Shown: piece by piece, positions 55,832-64,000 of the stretch | Layout: each line of letters opens with the position of its first letter | How positions within the stretch are numbered: the stretch's first letter is position 1 | Source: Streptomyces sp. SID8374 | GTDB lineage: Bacteria; Actinomycetota; Actinomycetes; Streptomycetales; Streptomycetaceae | Direction of reading: 5' to 3' | Assembly (NCBI RefSeq): GCF_009865135.1 | Contig: NZ_WWGH01000001.1 | Span: 4,712,001-4,776,000 of the forward strand | DNA length: 64,000 nt | Notes under the pieces: model-generated | What the model saw: only the letters and a program-made list of their open reading frames with translations | Told to the model about the DNA's origin: nothing | Database searches by the model: none | Program-made: the position numbers and the translations under genes

Positions 55832-56827
55832 TCAGAGCTTGCGCAGGGACAGCCTCTGGACCTTGTGGTCCGGCCCCTTGCGGAGGACCAGAGTGGCACG
55901 GCCGCGCGTCGGAGCCACGTTCTCCATCAGGTTCGGCTTGTTGATGGTCCGCCACATGGTGCGGGCGTAGTCCAGCGCCTCCTCCTCGGAGACCTGGGTG
56001 TACTTGCGGAAGTACGAGGACGGGTCCTGGAACGCCGTGTCGCGCAGCTTGCGGAAGCGGCTGAGGTACCAGGTCTCGATGTCGTCGGCGCGCGCGTCCA
56101 CGTACACGCTGAAGTCGAAGTAGTCCGCCAGCCCGACCCTGGTCCGCCCGTCCCGGCCCGGCAGCGCGGGCTGGAGGACGTTGAGCCCCTCCACGATGAG
56201 GATGTCCGGGCGGCGGACGGTGAGGAGCTCGCCGGGGACGATGTCGTAGATCAGGTGCGAGTAGACGGGCGCGGTCACCTCGTCCTTGCCCGCCTTGATG
56301 TCCGCGACGAACCGCGTCAGCGCCCGCCGGTCGTAGGACTCCGGGAATCCTTTGCGCGAGGTCAGCCCGCGCGCCCGCAGCTCCTTCATCGGCAGCAGGA
56401 ACCCGTCCGTGGTCACCAGCTCCACGCTCGGGTGCTCGGGCCAGCGGGCGAGCAGGGCCTGGAGGATACGGGCGCTGGTGGACTTGCCGACTGCGACACT
56501 GCCCGCGACCCCTATGACGAACGGGGTGCCGCGCTGGGCCCCGTGCCCGTTCCCGGCGTCCCCGAGGAAGGTGTTCAGCGCGCCGCGCAGCCCGGACGTG
56601 GCCTGGACGTACAGGTTGAGGAGCCGGGAGAGCGGCAGGTAGACGTCCCGCACCTCGTCCAGGTCGATGACGTCGCCGAGCCCCCGCAGCCGCTCCACCT
56701 CGTCGGCGGTCAGCGGCAGCGGGGTCTTGTCCCGCAGGGCGCTCCACTCGTCGCGCGAGAGGTCGACGTAGGGGGTCGGCGCATGCTCGGTGCGACGCTG
56801 CGGGCTCCGTGCGGGCGATGTGATCAC
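55832..56827 (-). CDS. coaA: Pantothenate kinase, type I
   Basis: Phosphorylates pantothenate, the first committed step of coenzyme A synthesis. The 331 residues contain [20 protein letters not shown], the P-loop [46 protein letters not shown] and [15 protein letters not shown], with the conserved C terminus [10 protein letters not shown]. The GTG at 56827 has no clear Shine-Dalgarno; family start MITSP-like supports it. Confidence 0.96.
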   Translation of the reverse strand: MITSPARSPQRRTEHAPTPYVDLSRDEWSALRDKTPLPLTADEVERLRGLGDVIDLDEVRDVYLPLSRLLNLYVQATSGLRGALNTFLGDAGNGHGAQRGTPFVIGVAGSVAVGKSTSARILQALLARWPEHPSVELVTTDGFLLPMKELRARGLTSRKGFPESYDRRALTRFVADIKAGKDEVTAPVYSHLIYDIVPGELLTVRRPDILIVEGLNVLQPALPGRDGRTRVGLADYFDFSVYVDARADDIETWYLSRFRKLRDTAFQDPSSYFRKYTQVSEEEALDYARTMWRTINKPNLMENVAPTRGRATLVLRKGPDHKVQRLSLRKL

Positions 56828-56981
56828 CCTTCATTGTTGCGGGAGTTTTAACGGAGTGGAGGGTGGGGTCGGTCACGTGGGTGCCGGGCCCGTGTTCCGG
56901 GAGGCCGCCACGGGCCCGGTGTCCGCTCCCCTGCGCCGGACACCGGGCCCGTGGGCGGCCGATGAGGCCGTACGTCCTGCG

Positions 56982-57989
56982 TCAGGGCTTCCGGCCCTTG
57001 GCGTCGACGACGGCGGCGTGGGTGCGGGCGATGTCGATGAGGACCTCGCCGCGCTTCTGGACGATGTCCGGCAGTCGGCTGTCCCCGCTGATCGTGTGGG
57101 TCCTGGTGACGACGTCGCGTGTTCCCGCGTAGCTGTAGTCCACCGGGTCGAGGAGGATCTCGCGCCGGCTCTCGCTCCGGTCGTACTCACGGGTCACGGC
57201 GATGACCTCGCGGCCGGAGGCGTCCCGGATCAGGTGGCCGGTCACCTCGACGCCCCCGACGGTGGCCATCGCCCGGTAGATCCGGGCCAGTGCGTCCGGC
57301 GGGATCGGGTACGACTCCAGCAGGACGGCCAGGGCGCGGAAGCTGTGCTCGTCCTTCGCCTCGGGGGCTCCGTCGGGGCCGCTGTCGGTGGGGAAGACCT
57401 TGCGCAGCTCCGCGAGGAGCGCCTCGGGGTCCTCCGGCAGCCCCGCGGCGATGCGGTAGGACTCGCGGGCGGTGCGGTGGTCGGTGTCGGACGCGTCGTT
57501 CTCGGCGGCCTTGTCGTCGTACGGGATCCAGGAGTCCAGGCTGTGCGCCACGGGCGTCTTCTTCCGGCCCTCCTCCGGCAGCTCCGTCCACTGCTGCTCC
57601 AGCTGCCGGTCGACCTCTCGGATGTAGATCCACTGGTCGGAGCGCGGCTCCGGGGGGACCTCCTGCCGCTCCAGGTAGTCGGCGGCCCGGTTCAGCGCGG
57701 CGGCCGGGCTGGACAGGTCGAGGTCGCCCGCGACGGTCGCCGGGGCCGAGCGGTCGGGCGGGGACGTGCCGACGACCTGGGTGATGACCAGGGCCGCCGC
57801 GGTGACCGCGACCACCGCGCCGAGCGAGGCGACCCGCCAGTCCCGCAGTCGCAGCCTCAGCGCGAAGGCGCGGCGTCCGCCGTTGCCCGCGATGGTGTCG
57901 GTGAGGCGTGCGCGGCCGGGGGCGAGGTGGGCGCGGTCGGGTACGGGCGCGTCGGCACGCAGCTCGCGCAGCCGGGTCATTTCGTCCAT
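56982..57989 (-). CDS. CU044_5270-type membrane protein, sigma-factor partner
   Basis: A 335-residue protein with a cytoplasmic N terminus (about 1-50, MDEMTRLRELRADAPVP), one membrane helix (about 52-72) and an external domain (SPAAALNRAADYLERQE; WIYIREVDRQLEQQW; REILLDPVDYSYAGTR). This is the CU044_5270 family, usually encoded after ECF sigma factors. It overlaps the sigma gene by 13 bases and may be its membrane regulator. No anti-sigma motif is obvious. Confidence 0.85.
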   Translation of the reverse strand: MDEMTRLRELRADAPVPDRAHLAPGRARLTDTIAGNGGRRAFALRLRLRDWRVASLGAVVAVTAAALVITQVVGTSPPDRSAPATVAGDLDLSSPAAALNRAADYLERQEVPPEPRSDQWIYIREVDRQLEQQWTELPEEGRKKTPVAHSLDSWIPYDDKAAENDASDTDHRTARESYRIAAGLPEDPEALLAELRKVFPTDSGPDGAPEAKDEHSFRALAVLLESYPIPPDALARIYRAMATVGGVEVTGHLIRDASGREVIAVTREYDRSESRREILLDPVDYSYAGTRDVVTRTHTISGDSRLPDIVQKRGEVLIDIARTHAAVVDAKGRKP

Positions 57990-58612
57990 GACGGGTTCAG
58001 CTCCTGTCCGGCCGGGGCGGGCGACGGGTCGAGTGCCGAGGTGAAGGCGGGATCGGTGTTCAGCGCCTCACGGACCTTGCGGCGGGCCCGGTTCAGCCGG
58101 GACCTGACCGTGCCGAGCGGTATCCGCAGCGCGTCGGCCACCTCCTGGTAGCCGAGGTCGGCCCAGGCGACGAGCAGCAGGACGTGCCGGTCCCCGGGCG
58201 AGAGCGCGGCGAGCGCCCCGGCCAGCGGCGCCTGGACGGCGATCCGGTCGTCGGCCCGGTCGCTCCAGGACGCGGAGACGGGGTCGTGACCGGTACGGGC
58301 CAGGGCCTTGAGCGCCCGTACCTCGGTACGCCGGTGCCTGCCGATCAGGTTGGCGGCGATGCCGTACAGCCAGGGCCGGGCCAGCCGGCGGGCGGTGTCG
58401 TACCGGTCCCGGGTGCGGAACGCGATGAGGAACGTCTCCGCGGTGATGTCGTCCGCCGGGCCCTCCCCGAGCCGGCGGGCGACGTAGCGGTGGATGTCCG
58501 GGGCGTGCCGGTCGTAGAGCCCGGCGAACAGCTCGGGCTCGGCGAGGGACTGCGCGATGACGTCCGCGTCGTCGGCACCGTCGGTGGGCCGGGCCGGGGG
58601 TGGTCCGGTCAC
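57977..58612 (-). CDS. ECF-type RNA polymerase sigma factor
   Basis: A 211-residue sigma-70 family protein. Region 2 (LFAGLYDRHAPDIHRYVARR; DDITAETFLIAFRTRDRYD; RPWLYGIAANLIGRHRR) and region 4 (LSPGDRHVLLLVAWADLGYQ; EVADALRIPLGTVRSRLNRA) are complete. The C-terminal 30 residues are Pro/Ala-rich. The GTG at 58612 has GGAGGCGC upstream. Operon with the overlapping membrane gene; divergent from a second sigma gene at 58858. Confidence 0.93.
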   Translation of the reverse strand: MTGPPPARPTDGADDADVIAQSLAEPELFAGLYDRHAPDIHRYVARRLGEGPADDITAETFLIAFRTRDRYDTARRLARPWLYGIAANLIGRHRRTEVRALKALARTGHDPVSASWSDRADDRIAVQAPLAGALAALSPGDRHVLLLVAWADLGYQEVADALRIPLGTVRSRLNRARRKVREALNTDPAFTSALDPSPAPAGQELNPSWTK

Positions 58613-58783
58613 TGCGCCTCCAGGGTGGGTCGGTGGGTCGGTGGATGTCGGTCACCCCTGTTGCCCGCGGCGGACGGAAAAGTTCACGGGTTTTCCGGGC
58701 CTGTCCGTAACATCGCGGGCCGCCCGGGCGTGCCTATGACAGGAAGCGGCAGACAGAGATACGACGACGAGAACGCGCGCATG

Positions 58784-58827
58784 ACAACTCCCGCACGACG
58801 AACTCCCGCAGGACAACTCCCGTACAA
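58784..58827. repeat. Three tandem 14-15 bp repeats in sigma-factor leader
   Basis: ACAACTCCCGCACG (58784-58797), ACGAACTCCCGCAGG (58798-58812) and ACAACTCCCGTACAA (58813-58827) lie immediately upstream of the sigma gene's start. Confidence 0.75.
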
Positions 58828-58857
58828 CCACAGCACACGACCACAGTCAGGATCAGG

Positions 58858-59379
58858 ATGTCGACGGAAGCTGAGTTCGACGCCTTCTACGCGGCGACGG
58901 CCAAACGCCTGGTCGCCACCGTCTACGCGATGACCGGGGACCTGGCGGAGTCCGAGGACGCGGTCCAGGAGGCGTACGCACGGGCCTGGCAGCGCTGGGA
59001 CCGGCTGACCCGTGAGGGCGACCCGCTCCCGTGGGTGCGGACGGTCGCGTCCCGGCTCGCGGTCAGCGCCTGGCGCCGCACCCGCAACCGGCTCCGCGCC
59101 CAGCTGCGCCACGGACCCGCGCCGCACGACCCGGGCCCGTCCGGGGTCTTCGGCGACCGGGCCGCGCTGGTGGCGGCCCTGCGCGAGCTGAGCCCGGACC
59201 AGCGGCGGGCCGTGGTGCTCCACCACCTGCTGGATCTGCCGGTGGAGGAGGTGGCCCGGGAGACGGGCTCCACGAGCGGAGCGGTACGGACCCGGCTCAG
59301 CCGCGCCCGCAAGCAGCTGGGCGAGCGGCTCGCGCACATAGAGACGTACGACGACGAGGGGATGGCCCGGAATGGCTGA
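58858..59379 (+). CDS. SigE-family ECF RNA polymerase sigma factor
   Basis: A 173-residue sigma factor: region 2 (EFDAFYAATAKRLVATVYAM; DAVQEAYARAWQRWDRL; PWVRTVASRLAVSAWRR) and region 4 (LSPDQRRAVVLHHLLDLPVE; EVARETGSTSGAVRTRLSRA). It fits the actinobacterial SigE-family group (SACE_-like), by pattern. The ATG is preceded by CAGGATCAGG. It is translationally coupled to the next gene (8-base overlap). Confidence 0.92.
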   Translation: MSTEAEFDAFYAATAKRLVATVYAMTGDLAESEDAVQEAYARAWQRWDRLTREGDPLPWVRTVASRLAVSAWRRTRNRLRAQLRHGPAPHDPGPSGVFGDRAALVAALRELSPDQRRAVVLHHLLDLPVEEVARETGSTSGAVRTRLSRARKQLGERLAHIETYDDEGMARNG

Positions 59380-60037
59380 CATCGAGGAACTGCTGACCGA
59401 CACCCCCGTGCGGCTCGCCCCGGCCGCGGCGATCCGCGCCCGCGGCGACCGCCGGCGGACCCGCCGCCGGACGGCCGTTGCGGCGGTGGCGGTGGTGGCC
59501 GCCGGGGCGATGGGCTTCGGTGTGTGGGCGGGCCTGGTGCTGCCGGAGGGATCGGGCGGCGGTACGGAGGTGGCCTCCACGGGCCCGAACCCGTTCATGT
59601 CCGACGGGGTGGTGCAGACCCCGGACCCCTCGGAGCTGCCGGGAAACGAGGTCCTGCACTGGAAGGGCGTCGACCCGGCGACGGACTTCCCGCTCGAGAC
59701 GGCCCCGCTGCCGCAGGTGGGCCTGGACACCGCGTGCGGGCTGTGGTCCGGCGACGCGGACAAGCCCGAGCAGCAGTTCACCAACATCTACACGGGCAGG
59801 AACGACGCCCGCGCCCGGTACCGCGTCTCCCAGTACGCGACCCGCGCCGCAGCCGAAACCGCCGTCAAGGACCTGGACACGGCACTCGCCGACTGCGGGG
59901 TGGAGAAGGCCGAGGGGGAGCCGGACGGCACGTACACCGGGGTGGCCCGGGGCACGGCGGCGCAGCTCGTCGTCACCGTGAAGTCCTGGGGGGCGTGGGT
60001 CGCGGTGCAGGAGACGCAGGTGGTCCCGGTGCAGTAG
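59372..60037 (+). CDS. Membrane protein coupled to the sigma gene (putative sigma regulator)
   Basis: A 221-residue protein with a short cytoplasmic N terminus (MADIEELLTDTPVRLAPAAA), one membrane helix (about 34-57) and an external domain with Cys residues (DTACGLWSGDAD; LADCGVEKAEG). The 8-base overlap with the sigma gene and topology fit an anti-sigma or sensor partner, but the cytoplasmic part is short for a typical anti-sigma domain. Function inferred. Confidence 0.75.
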   Translation: MADIEELLTDTPVRLAPAAAIRARGDRRRTRRRTAVAAVAVVAAGAMGFGVWAGLVLPEGSGGGTEVASTGPNPFMSDGVVQTPDPSELPGNEVLHWKGVDPATDFPLETAPLPQVGLDTACGLWSGDADKPEQQFTNIYTGRNDARARYRVSQYATRAAAETAVKDLDTALADCGVEKAEGEPDGTYTGVARGTAAQLVVTVKSWGAWVAVQETQVVPVQ

Positions 60038-60102
60038 GACGACTGACCCGTGCTTCCGGTGGAGTTGGACGGACGACTGACCCGTCCTTCCGGTGGAGTT
60101 GG
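60037..60102. repeat. 34-bp-period direct duplication
   Basis: Two 32-base units (60037-60068 and 60071-60102, starting GGACGACTGACCCGT) differ at one base. A degenerate third partial unit follows (CGACCGACCCGTCGG). It spans the stop region of the preceding gene. Confidence 0.85.
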
Positions 60103-60132
60103 GCGACCGACCCGTCGGTCCTGGCACGGGGC

Positions 60133-60166
60133 GGTGGCCACCCGGCCGGGGGGTCGGGTGGCCACC
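60133..60166. terminator. Possible bidirectional terminator
   Basis: The palindrome GGTGGCCACC occurs at 60133-60142 and 60157-60166, giving a potential stem between the copies. It lies between convergent genes. Confidence 0.45.
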
Positions 60167-60240
60167 CTTCTCATCGTGTTCCGTCTCTCATCGTGTCCCG
60201 GCGCGGCTGAGCCCGAGGGCTCGCGCGGCGGTGCGGTCGC

Positions 60241-61470
60241 TCAGGAGGTGGTGTTCAGCGTCAGGCCGTAGTAGCGGAGCAGGTCGTCCAGCGGCTGCAT
60301 CCAGCTGGCGCCGCTGCCGAAGCCGCCGTCGCAGTTGACGTTGCTGGAGCCGGAGGTCACGCCCTGGGCCTGGCCCTGGTTGGTGATCCAGGCGCCGCCG
60401 CTGTCGCCCTTGTGGATGCAGACGCTGGACTTGGCCAGGCCCTTGACCAGGGTCTGCGGCTGCCCCGGGTCGGTGTAGGTGACCGAGTGGTTGTAGCTGT
60501 TGATGGTGCCGCAGGTCCACCTGGTGGTCGCGCCGGACTTGCACACCGTCGAACCCACGGCGGCCCGCTGGCTCCCTCTGACCGGGGTGTCCGCCACGAC
60601 GCGCCAGCCGCCGACCGTGGTGGTGACGGAGTTGCCGGAGCTGATCGCGGCGACGCCCATGTCGACGCTGTCGTAGCCGTGCGCGAAGCGGGTGGCGGTC
60701 CCCTTGGCGAACTGCGACCCGTTGAAGTACAGGGTGTCCAGGCCCTTGACGCAGTGGCCGGCGGTGGCCAGGTACTGCCGGCCCTGCTGGTCCCGGGCGC
60801 CGAAGCCGACGGAGCAGTAACCGCCGTTCACATCGGAGGTGTTGATGTTCATCTTGCTGCCGGGGGCGATGGCTGCGGCGGCCTGCGGGGCGTCGTCGGC
60901 CGTGGTCTCCACGGTGACGGCCGGGCCGTGCGAGCGGGCGGCGGCGACGAAGGCGCGGCTGGTGGCGTCGTCCGTGTCGCGGACGGTGACGACGACCTTG
61001 TTTCCGGCCGGGTCGACGTGCCAGGACTCCACGCCGACGGGGAGCTTCTTCTCGGCGAGCCGGTCGAGTTCCGCCTTGATCCGGTCGAGGGCGGCGGGGG
61101 CCCGGGCGGGGATACGGGCGGCGAGTCCGGCCGCCTTCACGTCGGCGGCCTGCTGCGCGGTGGTGACGTCGACCGTGAGGGTGCCCTTGGCGTCGAAGTA
61201 CGCGCTCCTGGTGGGCACTCCCGACCTGCCGAGGCGCTCCAGGGTCTTCTGCTGGGCGCTCTGGCGGTCGAGTTTCCGCTCGGCCTCCGCGACGGAGACG
61301 CCGAGCGAGTCGGCGAGCGCCTTCACCATGCCGGTGGGCTGGGTCGCACGGGCGGACGGGGCGGGGGTGGGGTCCGCGGCGGTGGGCTGTGAGGCGGCCG
61401 CGATGCCTCCGGTCAGAGCCACCGCTCCGGCTATCGCGCCGATCGACAGAGTCCTGCTGATCCTGTTCAC
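60241..61470 (-). CDS. Secreted streptogrisin/alpha-lytic-type serine protease (S1)
   Basis: A 409-residue preproprotease. The signal peptide (RTLSIGAIAGAVALTGGIAA) is followed by a long pro-region (to about residue 205) with the alpha-lytic pro-domain pattern. The mature domain has His in ATAGHCVKG, Asp in YDSVDMGVAAI and Ser in HKGDSGGAWI. Cys pairs fit streptogrisins (GGYCSVG/AGHC; VCKSG/WTCG; VCIHKG/NVNCDGG). The GTG at 61470 has AGGAGA upstream. Expected to be secreted and self-processed. Confidence 0.94.
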   Translation of the reverse strand: MNRISRTLSIGAIAGAVALTGGIAAASQPTAADPTPAPSARATQPTGMVKALADSLGVSVAEAERKLDRQSAQQKTLERLGRSGVPTRSAYFDAKGTLTVDVTTAQQAADVKAAGLAARIPARAPAALDRIKAELDRLAEKKLPVGVESWHVDPAGNKVVVTVRDTDDATSRAFVAAARSHGPAVTVETTADDAPQAAAAIAPGSKMNINTSDVNGGYCSVGFGARDQQGRQYLATAGHCVKGLDTLYFNGSQFAKGTATRFAHGYDSVDMGVAAISSGNSVTTTVGGWRVVADTPVRGSQRAAVGSTVCKSGATTRWTCGTINSYNHSVTYTDPGQPQTLVKGLAKSSVCIHKGDSGGAWITNQGQAQGVTSGSSNVNCDGGFGSGASWMQPLDDLLRYYGLTLNTTS

Positions 61471-61687
61471 GTCTTCTCCTATGGGGATACGGCCCTGTTC
61501 CGCCGTGCTCAGGACCGGTCAGCCCAGCTCGAACTGGGCATGACAAAAAAAGGGGGGTGGCGCATGCGTGCGGAAGCGCGGAACGCGCATGCTCAGCTCG
61601 CGGGATCCCGGTGGGACGGGAGCCCGTTGTGATGCGGCTGATCGCTGTGAGGTGCGAGTGATCGGCCGATGAGGGGAAACCTACGAA

Positions 61688-61719
61688 CGCGGCACCCGGA
61701 TCACCATCCGGGTGCCGCG
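61688..61719. terminator. Orphan perfect hairpin in divergent intergenic region
   Basis: CGCGGCACCCGGAT (61688-61701) pairs with ATCCGGGTGCCGCG (61706-61719). It sits between the divergent protease and regulator genes, so it follows no recognised gene. The 521-base gap 61471-61991 holds this hairpin and the tandem repeats at 61762-61809; I see no gene. Confidence 0.65.
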
Positions 61720-61761
61720 TATACGGACCCCTATCTAATTCGCCGAGAGCTCTTCCGCGCG

Positions 61762-61809
61762 CCCGTGTATACGCATGCCCGTGTGTGGGGATGCCCGCGT
61801 GTACGCATG
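61762..61809. repeat. Three tandem 16-bp imperfect repeats
   Basis: CCCGTGTATACGCATG, CCCGTGTGTGGGGATG and CCCGCGTGTACGCATG follow each other exactly (61762-61777, 61778-61793, 61794-61809). They lie about 180 bases upstream of the regulator gene and could be operator iterons. Confidence 0.75.
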
Positions 61810-61991
61810 TCCGGGTGCCGTCTGAAGGTGATCGCGGCGGCTGTTCGCCGAAGGTGTCCGGCCCGCTGTCGTTCACCGAGGGCAGGTGATCTACTTGTTT
61901 TTCCAGGAGGCGGAGAAAGATCTCGTGGCGTAGTCCGGGCCACCTGGACGCATCCGGGCCCACCGGGGCGGAGGAGAGCGAGGGTGGCGAC

Positions 61992-64000
61992 GTGATCACG
62001 ACGTGTGGTTCCGCCCTGCGGTCCCTGGCGCGTGCGCTGCCCGGCCGACACGCCGATCCGGTGCTGATGTTCGTCGAGGGCGCCGCAGGCGAGGGTAAGA
62101 GCCACCTGCTCCGGGAGCTGGCCGAGCTGCCCGGGCTGCCGGAGCCGGCCCGCCTGTGGTGGCGGTGCGGCGCCGAGGACGGGCCGCCCGAGGAGGACGA
62201 GCACCGGCGGGAGCCCACCCTGTGGCTGGTGGACGACGTGCACCGGGCGGACGAGGACGAGTTGCGGCGGCTGCGCCGGGTGCTGGAGCGGCTGGAGCGG
62301 GGCTCGGCGGCCGTGGTGACGTACCGCCCCGAGGAGCTGGCGGTGCCCGGTCTGCCGCTGGGCGGCCCGCCGATGACGTATCCGGACCGGCTGGTGGTGC
62401 TCAGGAACCGGCTGGCGCCCTGGGACGAGGAACGTGTCCGCCGGGCCGCCGCCGAGGCGCTGGGCGAGAGCGGCTGTACGGCGGAGGCCGTGGCCAGGAT
62501 CCATGAGCGCACCGGCGGAGTGCCCCGGGTGGTCGTCGACCTGCTCGCCATGGCGCGGGGGCAGTGGCCCGCCTTCACCGGCACGGCCGCCGAGGTGGAC
62601 GCGGCCGGTGTGCCGACGCGGCTGGCGGAGCTGGTGCTGAGCCGTACGGACGCCCTGTCGCCGGAGCACCGGCCGGTGGTCTGGGCGGCCGCCGTCCTCG
62701 ACGGGCCCGTCGCCCGTGAGGAGCTGATCGCGGTGTCGGGGCTCGGGGCCGCGACGGGGAAGGACGCGCTGCTGCGGGCCCTGGAGAGCGCGGCCCTGGC
62801 GGAGCCGGCCGAGGGCCGCTACGGCTTCGCCGTACCGCTGGCCGCCTCTGCCGTACGTGCCACCGTGCCCGGCCCCGTACGCCAGGATCTGCACCGGCGG
62901 ACGGCGAACGTCCTCAGCCGCAGACACCCCGTGGACTGGGCCGCCGTGGCCGAGCACCACAGGGCGGCCGGGGACGGCCACCGATGGCTCAGAGCGGTGG
63001 AGAAGGCGGCCGAGGCGGCGGAGGCATCCGGCCGGCACCAGCAGGCGATCACGCTCCTGGAGCGGACGCTGGCCACGCCCGACATCCCCCCGCAGGCCCG
63101 GGCCCGGCTGGCACCGCTGCTGGCCCGCAACGCGGTGACCGGACTGCGCTCGGACCAGACCGTGGAAGTGCTCGCGCAGATCGTGCGGGACGCGGCCCTG
63201 CCACCGGCCGTACGAGGAGAGCTGCGCCTCGATCTCGGGCTGATGCTGTGCAACCAGGTGGGCCGGTTCCCCGAGGGGTGGCGGGTGCTGGAGACCGCCG
63301 CCGCCGAACTCCGCGAAGTCCGCTCCGCCCTGGCCGCACGCGCCATGGCGGCCCTGGTCCTCCCGTACCAGCCGGGCGTCTCCCTCGACGTCCACCAGGG
63401 CTGGCTGATCAAGGCCATGGCCGCCGCGGACGACAGCGGGGACGAGGCCATGCGTACGGCGGTCCTGGCCAACCGGGTGGGGCTCGCGATGAGCTGGGCC
63501 GACCCCGAGGCGTGGGAGCTGGTGGAGAAGCTGCCCGTGGAGAGCACGGACCCCGCCTGCGTCCGGCAGGCGGCGCGCGGTCTGTGCAACGCCGCGGACT
63601 CCGCGGTCTGGCTCGGGTTCTACGGGCGGGTGGACGACCTGCTGGCCCAGGGACGCGAGCTGTCCGCGCGGACCGGCGCGCCCTACACCGAACACAGCGC
63701 GCTGGGGACACTGCTGCTCCAGGCGTGGTGGACCGGCCGGTGGCTGGGCCTGGCCAAGCGGTGCGAGGACTTCATCGCCACCACCGCCGATATGCCGTTC
63801 ATCGCCTCCGACGCCTATGTCGTACGCGGCCTGCTCGCCGTCGCCCAGGGGGACTGGGGCGAGGCGAAGTCCTGGCTGTTCCAACGGGGGACGTTCGAGA
63901 CCGAGAGACTGCCCGTGCCCCTGGGAGCGGCGGCGGCCGGAGCCGTGATCCGCCTGGCCCTGGCCCGGCAGGAGGTGACGGCCGCGGCGGAACAGGCGCG
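61992..64000 (+). CDS. Large ATP-binding regulator, LAL-like (3' end cut by window)
   Basis: The first 669 codons of a large AAA/STAND-type ATPase. Walker A is VEGAAGEGKSHLLREL (about residues 28-43) and Walker B is TLWLVDDVHRAD. Winged-helix/TPR-like helical repeats follow (AVAEHHRAAGDGHRWLRAVE; EAWELVEKLP; LLLQAWWTGRWLGLAKRCED). This is the layout of large ATP-binding LuxR-family (LAL) regulators, whose C-terminal DNA-binding domain would lie beyond the window. The GTG at 61992 follows GAGGG. Regulated process unknown. Confidence 0.82.
   Translation, partial: MITTCGSALRSLARALPGRHADPVLMFVEGAAGEGKSHLLRELAELPGLPEPARLWWRCGAEDGPPEEDEHRREPTLWLVDDVHRADEDELRRLRRVLERLERGSAAVVTYRPEELAVPGLPLGGPPMTYPDRLVVLRNRLAPWDEERVRRAAAEALGESGCTAEAVARIHERTGGVPRVVVDLLAMARGQWPAFTGTAAEVDAAGVPTRLAELVLSRTDALSPEHRPVVWAAAVLDGPVAREELIAVSGLGAATGKDALLRALESAALAEPAEGRYGFAVPLAASAVRATVPGPVRQDLHRRTANVLSRRHPVDWAAVAEHHRAAGDGHRWLRAVEKAAEAAEASGRHQQAITLLERTLATPDIPPQARARLAPLLARNAVTGLRSDQTVEVLAQIVRDAALPPAVRGELRLDLGLMLCNQVGRFPEGWRVLETAAAELREVRSALAARAMAALVLPYQPGVSLDVHQGWLIKAMAAADDSGDEAMRTAVLANRVGLAMSWADPEAWELVEKLPVESTDPACVRQAARGLCNAADSAVWLGFYGRVDDLLAQGRELSARTGAPYTEHSALGTLLLQAWWTGRWLGLAKRCEDFIATTADMPFIASDAYVVRGLLAVAQGDWGEAKSWLFQRGTFETERLPVPLGAAAAGAVIRLALARQEVTAAAEQA

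Overview
The window is a very GC-rich chromosome segment from a Streptomyces-like actinomycete. The evidence is third-position G/C bias, many GTG starts, the composition and order of the ribosomal protein genes, and r-protein sequences close to those of Streptomyces (recognised from memory, not searched). It carries most of the translation and transcription core, interrupted by a short accessory stretch and followed by a regulatory and secreted-protein region.

Layout. 1-769: 3' truncated aminotransferase (minus strand). 983-1055: tRNA-Trp. 1162-6163: secE-nusG-rplK-rplA, a lipoprotein gene, then rplJ-rplL behind an L10-type leader. 6788-14303: rpoB-rpoC. 14750-19113: the str operon rpsL-rpsG-fusA-tuf. 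19245-31103: an accessory interval with a sensor kinase, a 6.2 kb Rhs/YD-repeat gene, an overlapping 54-aa membrane ORF, a small membrane protein, a response regulator, a secreted trypsin-like protease and a PIG-L-type lipoprotein. 31714-37005: S10 operon. 37113-44755: spc operon through secY-adk-map. 44938-48273: infA-rpmJ-rpsM-rpsK-rpoA-rplQ, with no rpsD between rpsK and rpoA. 48364-54784: truA, a membrane protein, an ABC-F ATPase, rplM-rpsI and glmM. 54843-64000: a DUF389 protein, coaA, two divergent ECF-sigma/membrane-protein modules, a streptogrisin-like protease and a truncated large ATP-binding regulator.

The core genes make r-proteins, RNA polymerase subunits, elongation and initiation factors, Sec translocon subunits and enzymes tied to growth. 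They are grouped in transcription units bounded by GC-rich hairpins and by sigma-70/HrdB-like promoters that can be read ahead of rplJ, rpoB, rpsL, rpsJ and rplM.

The most interesting parts are (1) the Rhs gene with a 107-residue cationic, glycine-rich C-terminal tip and a 54-aa two-helix membrane ORF overlapping its stop codon, a candidate toxin/immunity pair lying between a histidine kinase and its likely response regulator; (2) a nearly identical 25-base hairpin-forming element in both the rpsL and rpsJ leaders; (3) a possible near-leaderless 14-codon ORF ahead of rplM; and (4) tandem-repeat and hairpin architecture upstream of the truncated regulator at the right edge.
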